From Candidatus Limnocylindrales bacterium (lineage in GTDB: Bacteria; Moduliflexota; Moduliflexia; Moduliflexales; JAUQPW01): DNA of 64,000 nucleotides. The notes beneath the pieces are model-generated. The model was given only the letters and a program-made list of their open reading frames with translations. It ran no database searches and was not told where the DNA came from. Positions 8,027 to 15,389 of this stretch are shown here, one piece after another. A program made the translations under genes and the position numbers. The DNA is taken from the NCBI GenBank assembly GCA_035559535.1, contig DATMBG010000035.1:30581-94580 (forward strand). Reading direction: 5' to 3'. Positions within the stretch are counted from its first letter, which is position 1; each line of letters opens with the position of its first letter.

Positions 8027-8719
8027 TGTCCCCGGTCCCTTTCCTGAAGCTTCGGGAGAGGGGATTTTGATTGCTTTGAGCCCTTTGATTCCACGGATCT
8101 TAGCCAGCAAGCTCCGGGTTGCTTCTTTAATATCCTCCGCACCGACGACGGCAGAAACCACCGCCACCCCATCTGCACCGGCTCGCAGCACTTCTTCCAC
8201 ATTTCCATAATTAATTCCCCCGATGGCCACCACAGGAATTTTAACATGGGCTTTAATTTCGGCTAAAAGACGCGTGCCTATGGGAGCTCCTGCATCACTT
8301 TTTGTAGAGGTGGCAAAGATAGATCCTACCCCCAGATAACTGGCTCCTTCTTCTTCAGCCCGGAGGGCTTCTTCCAGGGTTCCTGCCGAAGCACCGATAA
8401 TGGCATGGGGGCCAAGGATTTTTCTGGCCAGATGAACCGGCATATCTTCCGGACCTACATGAACGCCATCGGCCTCTACGGCCAGGGCAATATCAACCCG
8501 ATCGTTGATAATCAGAACAACGCCCTTTTCCCGGGTTAAGCGTCGAAGTTGTTGGCCGATATCGATCAATTGACGAGAATTAGCTTCCTTATCCCGAAGC
8601 TGAATGACCGGAGCCCCTCCTTCTATGGCTTCCCGAACCACATCCAGATGCGAGCGGCCTTTGGCTAATCTCTTATCAGTTAACACATGTAAATCCATCT
8701 TCTGTAAACTCGGGTTCAT
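8012..8719 (-). CDS. thiE: Thiamine-phosphate synthase, second ThiE-family copy
   Basis: Joins HMP-pyrophosphate and thiazole phosphate to thiamine monophosphate. The TIM-barrel enzyme shows VIQLRDKEANSRQL (HMP-PP site), IINDRVDIALAVEADGVHVG, GASAGTLEEALRAEEEGASYLGVGSIFATSTKSDAG and VVAIGGINYGNVEEVLRAGADGVAVVS. All key loops are intact, including the STKSDA loop seen in canonical ThiE. The last ~15 residues (SPEASGKGPGTYAPG) are translated from the structured element at 7868-8026 and are probably not part of the fold. A second ThiE-family gene lies at 9592-10239; the two flank the ABC permease. One may act as the TenI-like thiazole tautomerase (inference), but sequence alone does not show which. 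Confidence 0.9.
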   Translation of the reverse strand: MNPSLQKMDLHVLTDKRLAKGRSHLDVVREAIEGGAPVIQLRDKEANSRQLIDIGQQLRRLTREKGVVLIINDRVDIALAVEADGVHVGPEDMPVHLARKILGPHAIIGASAGTLEEALRAEEEGASYLGVGSIFATSTKSDAGAPIGTRLLAEIKAHVKIPVVAIGGINYGNVEEVLRAGADGVAVVSAVVGAEDIKEATRSLLAKIRGIKGLKAIKIPSPEASGKGPGTYAPG

Positions 8720-8750
8720 AGACCTGGGGCAGAAATCGACAGGCCGGTCG

Positions 8751-9560
8751 TTATCTCCACGGTTCCAGGCTTACCGTCCTCCCCTCCTTATGTTTTACCC
8801 GCCAGGGTAAGCAGATTCTTTCCAGAACTGTAACCAAAGCAAAAAGTCCCACACCTAAAATAGAAAGAACTACGATAGCTGCAAAGAGAAGGTCGGTACG
8901 GAGCTGGGCATTGGATCTCTTCATGAGAAATCCCAGACCGACATCCGATCCCACCCATTCTCCAAAAACGGCTCCAATGACGCTTACGGCTATGGCTACC
9001 CGTATCCCTGAGAAAATAAAAGGGAGGGCAGCAGGAAATCGAATCTTACGGAATAACTGCCAGGAAGTCGCTTTCAAAGTTTGCATCAGATTAAGTAACT
9101 CCACATCTACCGATCTTAATCCATCCACCGTATTCACGACTAAGGGAAAAAACGCAATAATAGCGGCCATAACCACCTTGGGTATCAGCCCGTACCCAAA
9201 CCAGATGATCAGCAGGGGGGCTATGGCAAAAACGGGGATGGTTTGAGAGGCAATGATGAGGGGATAGAGAACTTTCTCCAGAACCCGGGAATAGACAATG
9301 GCAATGGCAAGGGCGAGACCGATTACAAAAGCCAGGAAAAAACCTGCCATTATTTCCCCTAGCGTAATCCAGGTATGCTGTAACAACATATCTGAAGATT
9401 CCCCCATCACTTTGAGAATTCTGGTGGGGGAGGGGAGAATATAGGGAGGGATTTTAAAGATTTTTACGTAAGCCTCCCAACTTACCAGCAGTAAAGCGAA
9501 GAGGGTCCCTGGAGCCAGATAAGAAATCAAAAACTTTCTCACCAACATCTCTTCTTTCAC
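8751..9560 (-). CDS. thiX: ABC transporter permease of the thiamine-precursor importer
   Basis: A 269-aa inner-membrane permease of the SsuC/TauC/ThiX family with about six membrane segments. It starts near the PPYILPSPTRILKVM motif of the family, and the ATPase-docking EAA-type loop is TLKATSWQLFRKIRFPAALPFIFSGI. A GTG start at 9558-9560 and an ATG at 9546-9548 are both possible; an AGGTG box about 9 bases upstream of the ATG slightly favours the shorter protein. It lies between the two thiE genes inside the TPP-riboswitch operon, so it most likely pairs with the NMT1-like binding protein and the ATPase encoded there (context inference). Without that context it would be annotated only as a nitrate/sulfonate/taurine-type permease. 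Confidence 0.85.
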   Translation of the reverse strand: MKEEMLVRKFLISYLAPGTLFALLLVSWEAYVKIFKIPPYILPSPTRILKVMGESSDMLLQHTWITLGEIMAGFFLAFVIGLALAIAIVYSRVLEKVLYPLIIASQTIPVFAIAPLLIIWFGYGLIPKVVMAAIIAFFPLVVNTVDGLRSVDVELLNLMQTLKATSWQLFRKIRFPAALPFIFSGIRVAIAVSVIGAVFGEWVGSDVGLGFLMKRSNAQLRTDLLFAAIVVLSILGVGLFALVTVLERICLPWRVKHKEGRTVSLEPWR

Positions 9561-9591
9561 CTATTAAATGGATACAAATCCTATAACTCCC

Positions 9592-10239
9592 CTAGGATTT
9601 TGCAATTTCGCGCCGTTGCGATAAAACAACCTCGGTTAATTCTTTAGCCGCCTGGTAGACATCCGATGCACAGAGTATGGCAGAGATAACACTAATCCCA
9701 TCGGCTCCGGCCAGCAGAACTTCTCGGACAGAGTCTTTCTTAATTCCTCCCAATCCGAGAATAGGAACAGAAATAAACTTTCGCACCTCTTTTAAGGCCT
9801 CGAGACCCACAGGTTTTCCATAGGGAGCCTTGGAGGGAGTAAAGAAAAGAGGGCCAAAAGTAATAAAATCGACACCTGAGTCTTGAGCCTGTAGAGCTTC
9901 TTGAAGATTATGGGTCGAAACGCCCAGCAGTTTGTTTCCTATCAAACGCCGAACCACATGGGGAGGCAGACTTTGCTGCCCCAGATGAACTCCATCGGCC
10001 TCTATGGCCAGGGCCACATCCACTCGATCATTAATAAAGAGCTTTACACCGGCCATCTCGGTTAATTTTCGAACCTCCTGGGCCAGAGTATATAACTCCC
10101 TGGCAGACAGATCCTTTTCCCTCAACTGAATAGCTCGAACCCCTCCCCGAATAGCCTCCTCCAATACAGTAAGTAGATTCCTCCCCAGGGTCTGATGCCG
10201 GTCTGTGATTAAGTATAGAGATAGCTCAGGGATCTTCAT
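9592..10239 (-). CDS. thiE: Thiamine-phosphate synthase, ThiE-family copy next to thiG
   Basis: A 215-aa TIM-barrel protein with LYLITDRHQTLGR, AIQLREKDLSARELYTL, LFINDRVDVALAIEADGVHLGQ, LLGVSTHNLQEALQAQ and FITFGPLFFTPSKAPYGKPVG, then PILGLGGIKKDSVREVLLAGADGISVIS. These cover the HMP-PP and thiazole-phosphate loops of ThiE, with the TPSK form of the flexible loop common in many non-enteric bacteria. It follows thiG at a 119-bp spacer of period-8 repeats. Together with the gene at 8012-8719 the operon has two ThiE paralogues (roughly half identical by eye). They may be redundant or one may be specialised. Confidence 0.92.
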   Translation of the reverse strand: MKIPELSLYLITDRHQTLGRNLLTVLEEAIRGGVRAIQLREKDLSARELYTLAQEVRKLTEMAGVKLFINDRVDVALAIEADGVHLGQQSLPPHVVRRLIGNKLLGVSTHNLQEALQAQDSGVDFITFGPLFFTPSKAPYGKPVGLEALKEVRKFISVPILGLGGIKKDSVREVLLAGADGISVISAILCASDVYQAAKELTEVVLSQRREIAKS

Positions 10240-10358
10240 TTAAGGATGGAGGTATGGGAGTGTGGGAGTATAGAAGTGTAGGAGGATTCCCCCACACTCC
10301 CATACCCCCATACCCCCACACCCCCATACCTCCACACTCCCACACTCCCATACCTCCA
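10240..10358. repeat. Period-8 STRR-like spacer between thiG and thiE
   Basis: Units of the type TRTGGGAG repeat four or more times, then the reverse-complement units of type CATACCCC repeat about eight times, giving a long imperfect hairpin. It is not a CRISPR: there are no unique spacers and the unit is too short. Confidence 0.85.
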
Positions 10359-11138
10359 TTATTCTAGCATCCCTTCCAGAGGGCTGCTGGCGGTAGCATA
10401 CAATTTCTTGGGGATTCTACCGGCCAGATAAGCCAGACGGCCCGCCCGAACTGCGTAATTCATGGCTTCTGCCATTTTAACTGGATCCTTGGCCTCTGCG
10501 ATCCCTGTATTCATGAGTACTCCGTCCACACCTAACTCCATGGCAATAGCTGCATCTGAAGCAGTTCCTACTCCGGCATCTACAATGACAGGTACAGAGA
10601 CCATTTCCAGGATAATTTTGATATTATAAGGATTACGAATTCCCAATCCGGACCCGATCGGCGCTCCAAGGGGCATTACAGCCGCAGCACCGGCATCCTC
10701 AAGTTTCTTAGCCATGACCGGATCATCGTTGGTGTAAGGGAGAACCACAAAACCTTCTTTAGCCAGGGTTTCCGTTGCCTTCAGAAGACCTATATTATCG
10801 GGAAATAAGGTTTTTTGGTCTCCAATAACCTCCAATTTAATGAGATTGGAAAAGCCGGCCTCTCTGGCAAGTCGAGCGGTACGAATGGCTTCTTCCGCCG
10901 TATAGCAACCGGCCGTATTCGGCAACAGGGTGTACTTTTTCAAATCAATATAATCCAGCAGAGAAGGTTGAGATTTATCGAACAGATTAACCCGCCTTAC
11001 GGCCACCGTCACAATTTCTGCGCCGGACTTTTCAAGGGCTTCCCTCATAATCTCAAAAGAGGGATACTTTCCCGTTCCAACAATGAGACGGGATCTATAA
11101 GCTTTACCTGCAATAATCAGATGATCGTTTTCTAACAT
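10359..11138 (-). CDS. thiG: Thiazole synthase
   Basis: Builds the thiazole phosphate ring from 1-deoxy-D-xylulose 5-phosphate, the ThiS thiocarboxylate and dehydroglycine. The 259-aa protein has [59 protein letters not shown], the [11 protein letters not shown] stretch with the Schiff-base lysine, [27 protein letters not shown] and GIRNPYNI. The ATG at 11136-11138 is the family start; an upstream in-frame extension to 11213 would translate repeat DNA ([10 protein letters not shown]) and is rejected. It follows thiS by a 140-bp repeat spacer. Because the operon has thiO rather than thiH, glycine imine would come from oxygen-dependent glycine oxidation (family knowledge). Confidence 0.96.
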   Translation of the reverse strand: MLENDHLIIAGKAYRSRLIVGTGKYPSFEIMREALEKSGAEIVTVAVRRVNLFDKSQPSLLDYIDLKKYTLLPNTAGCYTAEEAIRTARLAREAGFSNLIKLEVIGDQKTLFPDNIGLLKATETLAKEGFVVLPYTNDDPVMAKKLEDAGAAAVMPLGAPIGSGLGIRNPYNIKIILEMVSVPVIVDAGVGTASDAAIAMELGVDGVLMNTGIAEAKDPVKMAEAMNYAVRAGRLAYLAGRIPKKLYATASSPLEGMLE

Positions 11139-11278
11139 ATAAAAATAGATGGTATGGGGGTGTGGAGGTGTGGGAGTAGGGAAGTAGGGGAATATAGGAA
11201 AACATACTCCCATACCCCCACACTCCCAGTACGGGCGACCGGCCGGTCGCCCCTACACACCCCCATACTTTCCTTTAT
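11139..11278. repeat. Period-8 repeat spacer with embedded GGCC palindrome between thiS and thiG
   Basis: GTATGGGG/GTGTGGAG-type units and their complements surround a 28-nt palindrome at 11229-11256 with arms GTACGGGCG and CGCCCCTAC. A second member of the palindrome family lies at 61198-61224. Confidence 0.8.
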
Positions 11279-11479
11279 TTATCCTCCCCCGACAAATTGA
11301 ACCAGCTCCAATTTATCTCCTTCCTTAAGGGTCTGGTGTTCGTAGGCGCTTTTAGGTACAATTTGCAAATTATGTTCGACGGCAACGACGCGTTTATCCA
11401 CCTGAAGATATTGGAGCAGTTGGAGAATCGTGATATCGGATGGAACTTCTCGTTCCTCTCCGTTAATAATCACTTTCAT
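11279..11479 (-). CDS. thiS: Sulfur-carrier protein ThiS
   Basis: A 66-aa ubiquitin-like protein whose C-terminal Gly-Gly is adenylated and thiocarboxylated to supply sulfur for the thiazole ring. It begins MKVIINGEEREVPSDITILQLL and ends QFVGGG, the functional tail. Its ATG overlaps the stop codon of the upstream ABC ATPase gene (ATGA). No thiF adenylyltransferase is present in the operon, so the activating enzyme must be encoded elsewhere. Confidence 0.95.
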   Translation of the reverse strand: MKVIINGEEREVPSDITILQLLQYLQVDKRVVAVEHNLQIVPKSAYEHQTLKEGDKLELVQFVGGG

Positions 11480-12384
11480 AACCGTTTATCCGTTGTAGAT
11501 TGTCTTGTGGTTCGTTGTGGACTATCCGTCAGGGGTTGCTGGGGAGGGTTCGAAACGGAGTCAGGCAACCCTACGGATGATGGACAACGGACGACAGACA
11601 TTTCTTCAAAGGCCTTTAGACTTTCCTCTTGGATAAGGTCCATCAGGATACGTTTTATACCCACGAAAGGAGCTGAGGTAACCAGATGGGGATCCCGGGG
11701 TCTGGGAAGGGGAACGGAAAGTTCTGCTTTAATCGTTCCTGGTCTGGCCGTCATTACATAAATTCGGTCGGATAAAAAGATCGCCTCTTCGATATCGTGG
11801 GTTACAAAGAGGATGGTTTTTCGGAATTCTTCCCAGACTTTCAACAAGAACTGCTGCATGATAGATCGGGTCATGGCGTCCAAAGCTCCGAAGGGCTCAT
11901 CCAACAACATGATATCTTTTTTAAAGAGGATTGTACGCATGAGAGCGGCTCGTTGTCGCATGCCACCCGACAAGGAATCCGGGTAATTTTTCTCAAACCC
12001 TGCCAGTCCGAAATTTGGAAAGAGGGCCAGGGCTTCTTTCCGGGCCATGCTTTTTTTTATCCCTTGAATCTCAAGACCCAGAATGACATTATCCAAAATG
12101 GTTCTCCAGGGTAACAAGAGATCCTTCTGGGGCATATAGGCTGAAAAGCCGCGTCTATCTTCCCTGCGTTCTCCGTCCAGATAAATTTCACCCTCTTCAT
12201 CGGGTTGGAGGAGACCAGCGATAATGTTAAAGAGGGTACTTTTTCCGCATCCACTGGGACCTACTAAACTAACAAATTCACCTTCCCTTACGTACAGGTT
12301 AACCTTTTGGAGCGCTGTAACCGGACCTGGAGAGAAGGTTTTACTCACGTTAACCACCTGAACTTTAAAGGGCGCCTTCCTCAT
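11476..12384 (-). CDS. thiZ: ABC transporter ATPase of the thiamine-precursor importer
   Basis: A nitrate/taurine/ThiZ-type ATPase. Walker A is GPSGCGKST, the Q-loop reads SAYMPQKDLLLPW, the signature is LSGGMRQRAALMRT, Walker B is DIMLLDEPFGALD and the H-loop is FVTHDIEEA. It energises import through the permease at 8751-9560 (context inference). Start overlaps the thiO stop by 4 bp, stop overlaps the thiS start by 4 bp: tight translational coupling. Odd feature: roughly the last 35 residues (rich in P, S, T, Q, R) are translated from the period-7 CAACGGA-type repeat DNA at about 11480-11590, so the repeat has been absorbed into the reading frame. That tail has no counterpart in the family as I know it. 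Confidence 0.88.
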   Translation of the reverse strand: MRKAPFKVQVVNVSKTFSPGPVTALQKVNLYVREGEFVSLVGPSGCGKSTLFNIIAGLLQPDEEGEIYLDGERREDRRGFSAYMPQKDLLLPWRTILDNVILGLEIQGIKKSMARKEALALFPNFGLAGFEKNYPDSLSGGMRQRAALMRTILFKKDIMLLDEPFGALDAMTRSIMQQFLLKVWEEFRKTILFVTHDIEEAIFLSDRIYVMTARPGTIKAELSVPLPRPRDPHLVTSAPFVGIKRILMDLIQEESLKAFEEMSVVRCPSSVGLPDSVSNPPQQPLTDSPQRTTRQSTTDKRL

Positions 12385-13496
12385 ATCGCAAACCGTTTTG
12401 GGCTAAAAGGCTCCAGAGAGAGGGAAGTTTTCCCATCTACAATGAGTTCCTGAATGAGCTTTCCGGTTATAGGAGTTAAAAGGATTCCCTGCCGAAAATG
12501 ACCTGTGGCTACAATCACATTTTCCATTTCAGGGATAGGCCCCAAAATGGGAAGTAAATCCCGGCAGTAGGGTCGTAACCCGGCCCAGGTTCTTGTCAGG
12601 GGTTTACTGGCCAGGGAGGGAACCATCTCAAGAGCCGCACGGATCAATGTTTCTACACCTTCCAAAGTAACCTGTTTATCATATCCTACAAATTCCACCG
12701 TAGCGCCGATCAGCAAATCTCCTCCCAGGCGAGGAACCAGATAAACCTTTCGAGAGGAGACAACATGATGAAGGAGAGGAGGAAAAACCGTTGTTGCTAC
12801 CATCTGTCCTTTAGCCGGTTCGACCGGAAGGGGATAGGTTAAAAGAGAGCCTATCTGATTAGACCAACACCCGGTTGCAATAACTATGGTATGGCCTCGA
12901 ATGATTTCATCATAAGCCTGAACTCCGGTGATCCGAGAATTCTCCTTGAGAACGGCCGTGACCGGTTTCCCTACCATGAACTCGGCTCCAAGCTGGAGGG
13001 CACCTCGGGCCAAAGCTTCTACCAGTCGAGGATTATTTACATGACAATCCTTTGAAAAGAAGAGAGCTCCACGTATTGTTTTAGATAAAGCAGGTTCTCT
13101 TTCCAATACTTCTTCAGAAGTAAGAAGTTCTGTAGCCAGTCCCACCTCTTTTTGAAAGGGATGGAGGTACCGACCTTCCTTTTCATCATCTTCATCCAAA
13201 AAAAGTTCCAATGTTCCGTAGTGTAGCAACTCGATATCAACACCTGTAAGGTCTTTCAGCTCTTCAGATAAGGTGGAATAAAGCTGATAGCTTGCGATAC
13301 TGAGATCAAAGTACGGTCGATGACCGGCAGGATCATATCGTGGGGATAGCATTCCTGCTGCTGCAGAGGATGCCTCGCATCCGGGTTGTGTTTTTTCAAT
13401 CACAACCACCTTGACTTTTGATTTAGCCAACTGATAGGCGATACAGCATCCAATAGCTCCCGCTCCTATAACGATAACATCGGTTGTCTTAGACAA
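12381..13496 (-). CDS. thiO: Glycine oxidase ThiO
   Basis: A 371-aa FAD-dependent amine oxidase of the DAO family that turns glycine into the imine used by ThiG, using O2. The N-terminal dinucleotide fold is VIVIGAGAIGCCIAYQLAKS with VVVIEKTQPGCEASSAAAGML, and the C-terminus has RTWAGLRPYCRDLLPILGPIPEMENVIVATGHFRQGILLTP, typical of ThiO. It overlaps the ATPase gene by 4 bp and follows thiD by 67 bp. Presence of ThiO rather than the radical-SAM ThiH indicates aerobic thiazole synthesis (established knowledge). Confidence 0.94.
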   Translation of the reverse strand: MSKTTDVIVIGAGAIGCCIAYQLAKSKVKVVVIEKTQPGCEASSAAAGMLSPRYDPAGHRPYFDLSIASYQLYSTLSEELKDLTGVDIELLHYGTLELFLDEDDEKEGRYLHPFQKEVGLATELLTSEEVLEREPALSKTIRGALFFSKDCHVNNPRLVEALARGALQLGAEFMVGKPVTAVLKENSRITGVQAYDEIIRGHTIVIATGCWSNQIGSLLTYPLPVEPAKGQMVATTVFPPLLHHVVSSRKVYLVPRLGGDLLIGATVEFVGYDKQVTLEGVETLIRAALEMVPSLASKPLTRTWAGLRPYCRDLLPILGPIPEMENVIVATGHFRQGILLTPITGKLIQELIVDGKTSLSLEPFSPKRFAI

Positions 13497-13563
13497 TTTA
13501 ATCCCTGTGTCGTTGCCCGTTGTCCGTGGTTTATACTGTCAACCATGAACAACGGCCTACAGA
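13497..13563. repeat. Short CAACGG-type repeat spacer between thiD and thiO
   Basis: The spacer reads with TTGCCCG TTGTCCG units and the complement GAACAACGG at its other end, the same repeat style as 34731-34758. Confidence 0.6.
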
Positions 13564-14364
13564 CTATTTATACTGAATCCAGGCCAGATGATTGGTAGGC
13601 CCGTGTCCTTTTCCAATATCCAGAGAATAACGAATCGCCAGTGTTACATACTCTTTCGCTATCCGAACGGCTTCTTTTACGTCCTTACCTTTAGCCAATT
13701 CTGCCGTGATAGCAGCCGAGAAAGTACAACCGGTTCCATGGATATTTCGGGTTTGAATACGCTCCGCTCTATAGTAAGAGAATTCCTGTCCATCATAGAA
13801 AACATCCACCGCTTCTCCATTTCGATGGCCCCCTTTTACGATTACATTTCGGACCCCCTTCTCCCGGATGATCCGGGCTGCTTTCTCCATATCTTCCAGG
13901 GAAGTAATCTTCATATCGGCTAATACCTCGGCTTCTGGAATATTAGGGGTTACAATCAAGGCAAGGGGGATCAATTGATTTTGTAAAGCTTCCCGGGCAC
14001 TGGGTTGCAAAAGCGGGTCTCCACTTGCGGCCACCATAACCGGATCTACGACCAATCGATCTATGCCATATTCGACCACTTTACTACAAACCATTTCAAT
14101 GATCTCCCGGTTAGAGAGCATCCCGGTTTTGGCTGCATCGATTCCAATATCTGTGGCTATGGAGTCCAGTTGGGCTCCCACGAACTGCGGAGGAATATCC
14201 AGGATTCCTTGAACACCCAGGGTATTCTGGGCTGTGAGGGCGGTAATGGCCGTCATTCCGTAAACTCCCAGTGCCGTAAAAGTTTTAAGATCGGCCTGAA
14301 TCCCGGCACCTCCGCCCGAATCAGATCCTGCGATGGTTAAAGCTGTCTTAAGTTTTAGCGACAT
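13564..14364 (-). CDS. thiD: Hydroxymethylpyrimidine/phosphomethylpyrimidine kinase
   Basis: Phosphorylates HMP and HMP-phosphate to HMP-pyrophosphate, the pyrimidine substrate of ThiE. The 266-aa ribokinase-fold enzyme opens with ALTIAGSDSGGGAGIQADLKTF and has GVYGMTAITALTAQNTLGV, VVDPVMVAASGD, VTPNIPEAEVL and the anion hole/catalytic NIHGTGCTFSAAI. It is the first gene of the thiamine operon, its ATG directly after the U-run of the riboswitch terminator. No thiC is present, so the pyrimidine comes either from a thiC elsewhere or from the importer encoded in this operon (inference). Confidence 0.96.
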   Translation of the reverse strand: MSLKLKTALTIAGSDSGGGAGIQADLKTFTALGVYGMTAITALTAQNTLGVQGILDIPPQFVGAQLDSIATDIGIDAAKTGMLSNREIIEMVCSKVVEYGIDRLVVDPVMVAASGDPLLQPSAREALQNQLIPLALIVTPNIPEAEVLADMKITSLEDMEKAARIIREKGVRNVIVKGGHRNGEAVDVFYDGQEFSYYRAERIQTRNIHGTGCTFSAAITAELAKGKDVKEAVRIAKEYVTLAIRYSLDIGKGHGPTNHLAWIQYK

Positions 14365-14368
14365 AAAT

Positions 14369-14402
14369 AAAAAAGCCGTACCCCCTGGAAGGGAATACGG
14401 CT
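14369..14402 (-). terminator. Terminator hairpin of the TPP riboswitch expression platform
   Basis: On the minus strand AGCCGTA ... TACGGCT form a stem with an inner CCC/GGG extension, followed at once by TTTTTTA and, four bases on, the thiD ATG. Lying 90 bases after the TPP aptamer, it fits a TPP-dependent transcription terminator. Confidence 0.85.
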
Positions 14403-14489
14403 AAATTTTTTAAAAAGAAAAGGTAGACTACTTCCTTATCAATCGTTAAGGTATACGTCCACGCGTTTCTCTATCTATAAAATCTTAAC

Positions 14490-14595
14490 CGCTTCCCTAC
14501 GCTGGTATTACCCAGATCAGGTTCAGAGGGTTTCCGGTTCCCAGGGAATTTCCCTTAAGAACCGAGTTCTCAGCCTTAAAAACTCCCCTAGCGAT
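14490..14595 (-). promoter_or_regulatory. TPP riboswitch (THI box)
   Basis: The minus strand has the full aptamer: CGCTAGGGGAG at the 5' end (about 14583-14593), CTGAGA (14568-14573), ACCTGATCTGG (14512-14522) and TACCAGCGTAGGGAAGC at the 3' end. The optional P3 arm is the CCTTAAGGGA-type segment between. It controls the ten-gene thiamine operon starting with thiD. Confidence 0.97.
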
Positions 14596-14603
14596 TTAAT
14601 TTA

Positions 14604-14632
14604 AATATACCTCTTTAAAGAAAAGCTGTCAA
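14604..14632 (-). promoter_or_regulatory. Sigma-70 promoter of the thiamine operon
   Basis: On the minus strand TTGACA (14627-14632), a 17-base spacer, then TATATT (14604-14609). Transcription would start a few bases ahead of the TPP aptamer. Confidence 0.85.
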
Positions 14633-14672
14633 TCATTTAAATAATTACTTTCTTTTCCAGGCAAAATCCCCG

Positions 14673-15389
14673 TTATAGACTTATAAAACTTCCTTCCCCA
14701 TGAGCATCCAATCGAAGGAATTTCCGTTGGGTCTTCCAATCCGGGAGAATATAAAGAAGTTTCCTGGAATCTTCCCTATCCAGGGCGAGGACTTTTTCCA
14801 TGTGGAAATGACCCAAGATGATTCCGTCGTAGCCTTGATTAAAAAGGGACCTGGCGTATTCTTTACAAATCTCCATAGGAAAGTAGGATTTATGTTTTTG
14901 ATTGGTTTTCCTGAATTTTTTTTCCAGATAATGGGCCAGGGACAGGCCTATTCGGGAAGGTAAAAGCGTAAAACCTTTATAAAAGATACGATTCCTCGAA
15001 AGGGTCCGCCAAAGCCGATAGGGTCTATCTCGATAATTCAGCAAATCTCCATGGGAAAGATAAAACCTTTTTCCTCCGATCTGTTCTTCCAGGAAAGAGG
15101 AACTTACTTCTGTGAAAGGGGAGCCCCGATAGCTTTCCGAGAGGTAATAATCTCGATTCCCCTCCACATATTTGACGGTCACACCGGAAGCCGCGAGTTG
15201 TTGGAGGCCCCGGAGGATGGGTTCCTGATAAGGCAGGGCCATTTTTTTTGGACCCAACCACAGGTTAAAGAGATCTCCGAGAATATAGAGGGTTTGGGTA
15301 GATCCTTTAAGATGGTTGAGAAAGGTCAGGAAATCTTTGATTTCATCCGGGTCACCCTGGATATGGGCATCCGAGACACAAACGATCAT
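14673..15389 (-). CDS. LpxH-like UDP-2,3-diacylglucosamine diphosphatase / metallophosphoesterase
   Basis: A 238-aa calcineurin-fold phosphoesterase. The metal-binding motifs are in order: VSDAH (residues 5-9), GDLFNLW (about 39-45), GNRD (about 79-82), LSHGD (about 112-116) and LGHFHME near 196. This arrangement and length match LpxH, which cleaves UDP-diacylglucosamine to lipid X in lipid A synthesis at the inner membrane surface. Relatives with other roles exist, so the call is family level. It overlaps the dacB stop by 4 bp, at the end of an envelope-biogenesis gene string. The gene ends only 41 bp before the thiamine promoter and no clear terminator was seen between. Confidence 0.8.
   Translation of the reverse strand: MIVCVSDAHIQGDPDEIKDFLTFLNHLKGSTQTLYILGDLFNLWLGPKKMALPYQEPILRGLQQLAASGVTVKYVEGNRDYYLSESYRGSPFTEVSSSFLEEQIGGKRFYLSHGDLLNYRDRPYRLWRTLSRNRIFYKGFTLLPSRIGLSLAHYLEKKFRKTNQKHKSYFPMEICKEYARSLFNQGYDGIILGHFHMEKVLALDREDSRKLLYILPDWKTQRKFLRLDAHGEGSFISL

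Noticed and set aside
7912-8247. Alternative minus frame overlapping thiE and the structured element
   Set aside because: Overlaps a certain thiE in another frame and has no recognisable motif.
10249-10358. CRISPR-like regular repeats
   Set aside because: Unit is only 8 bp, no unique spacers, no cas genes; it is a quasi-tandem STRR-like spacer.
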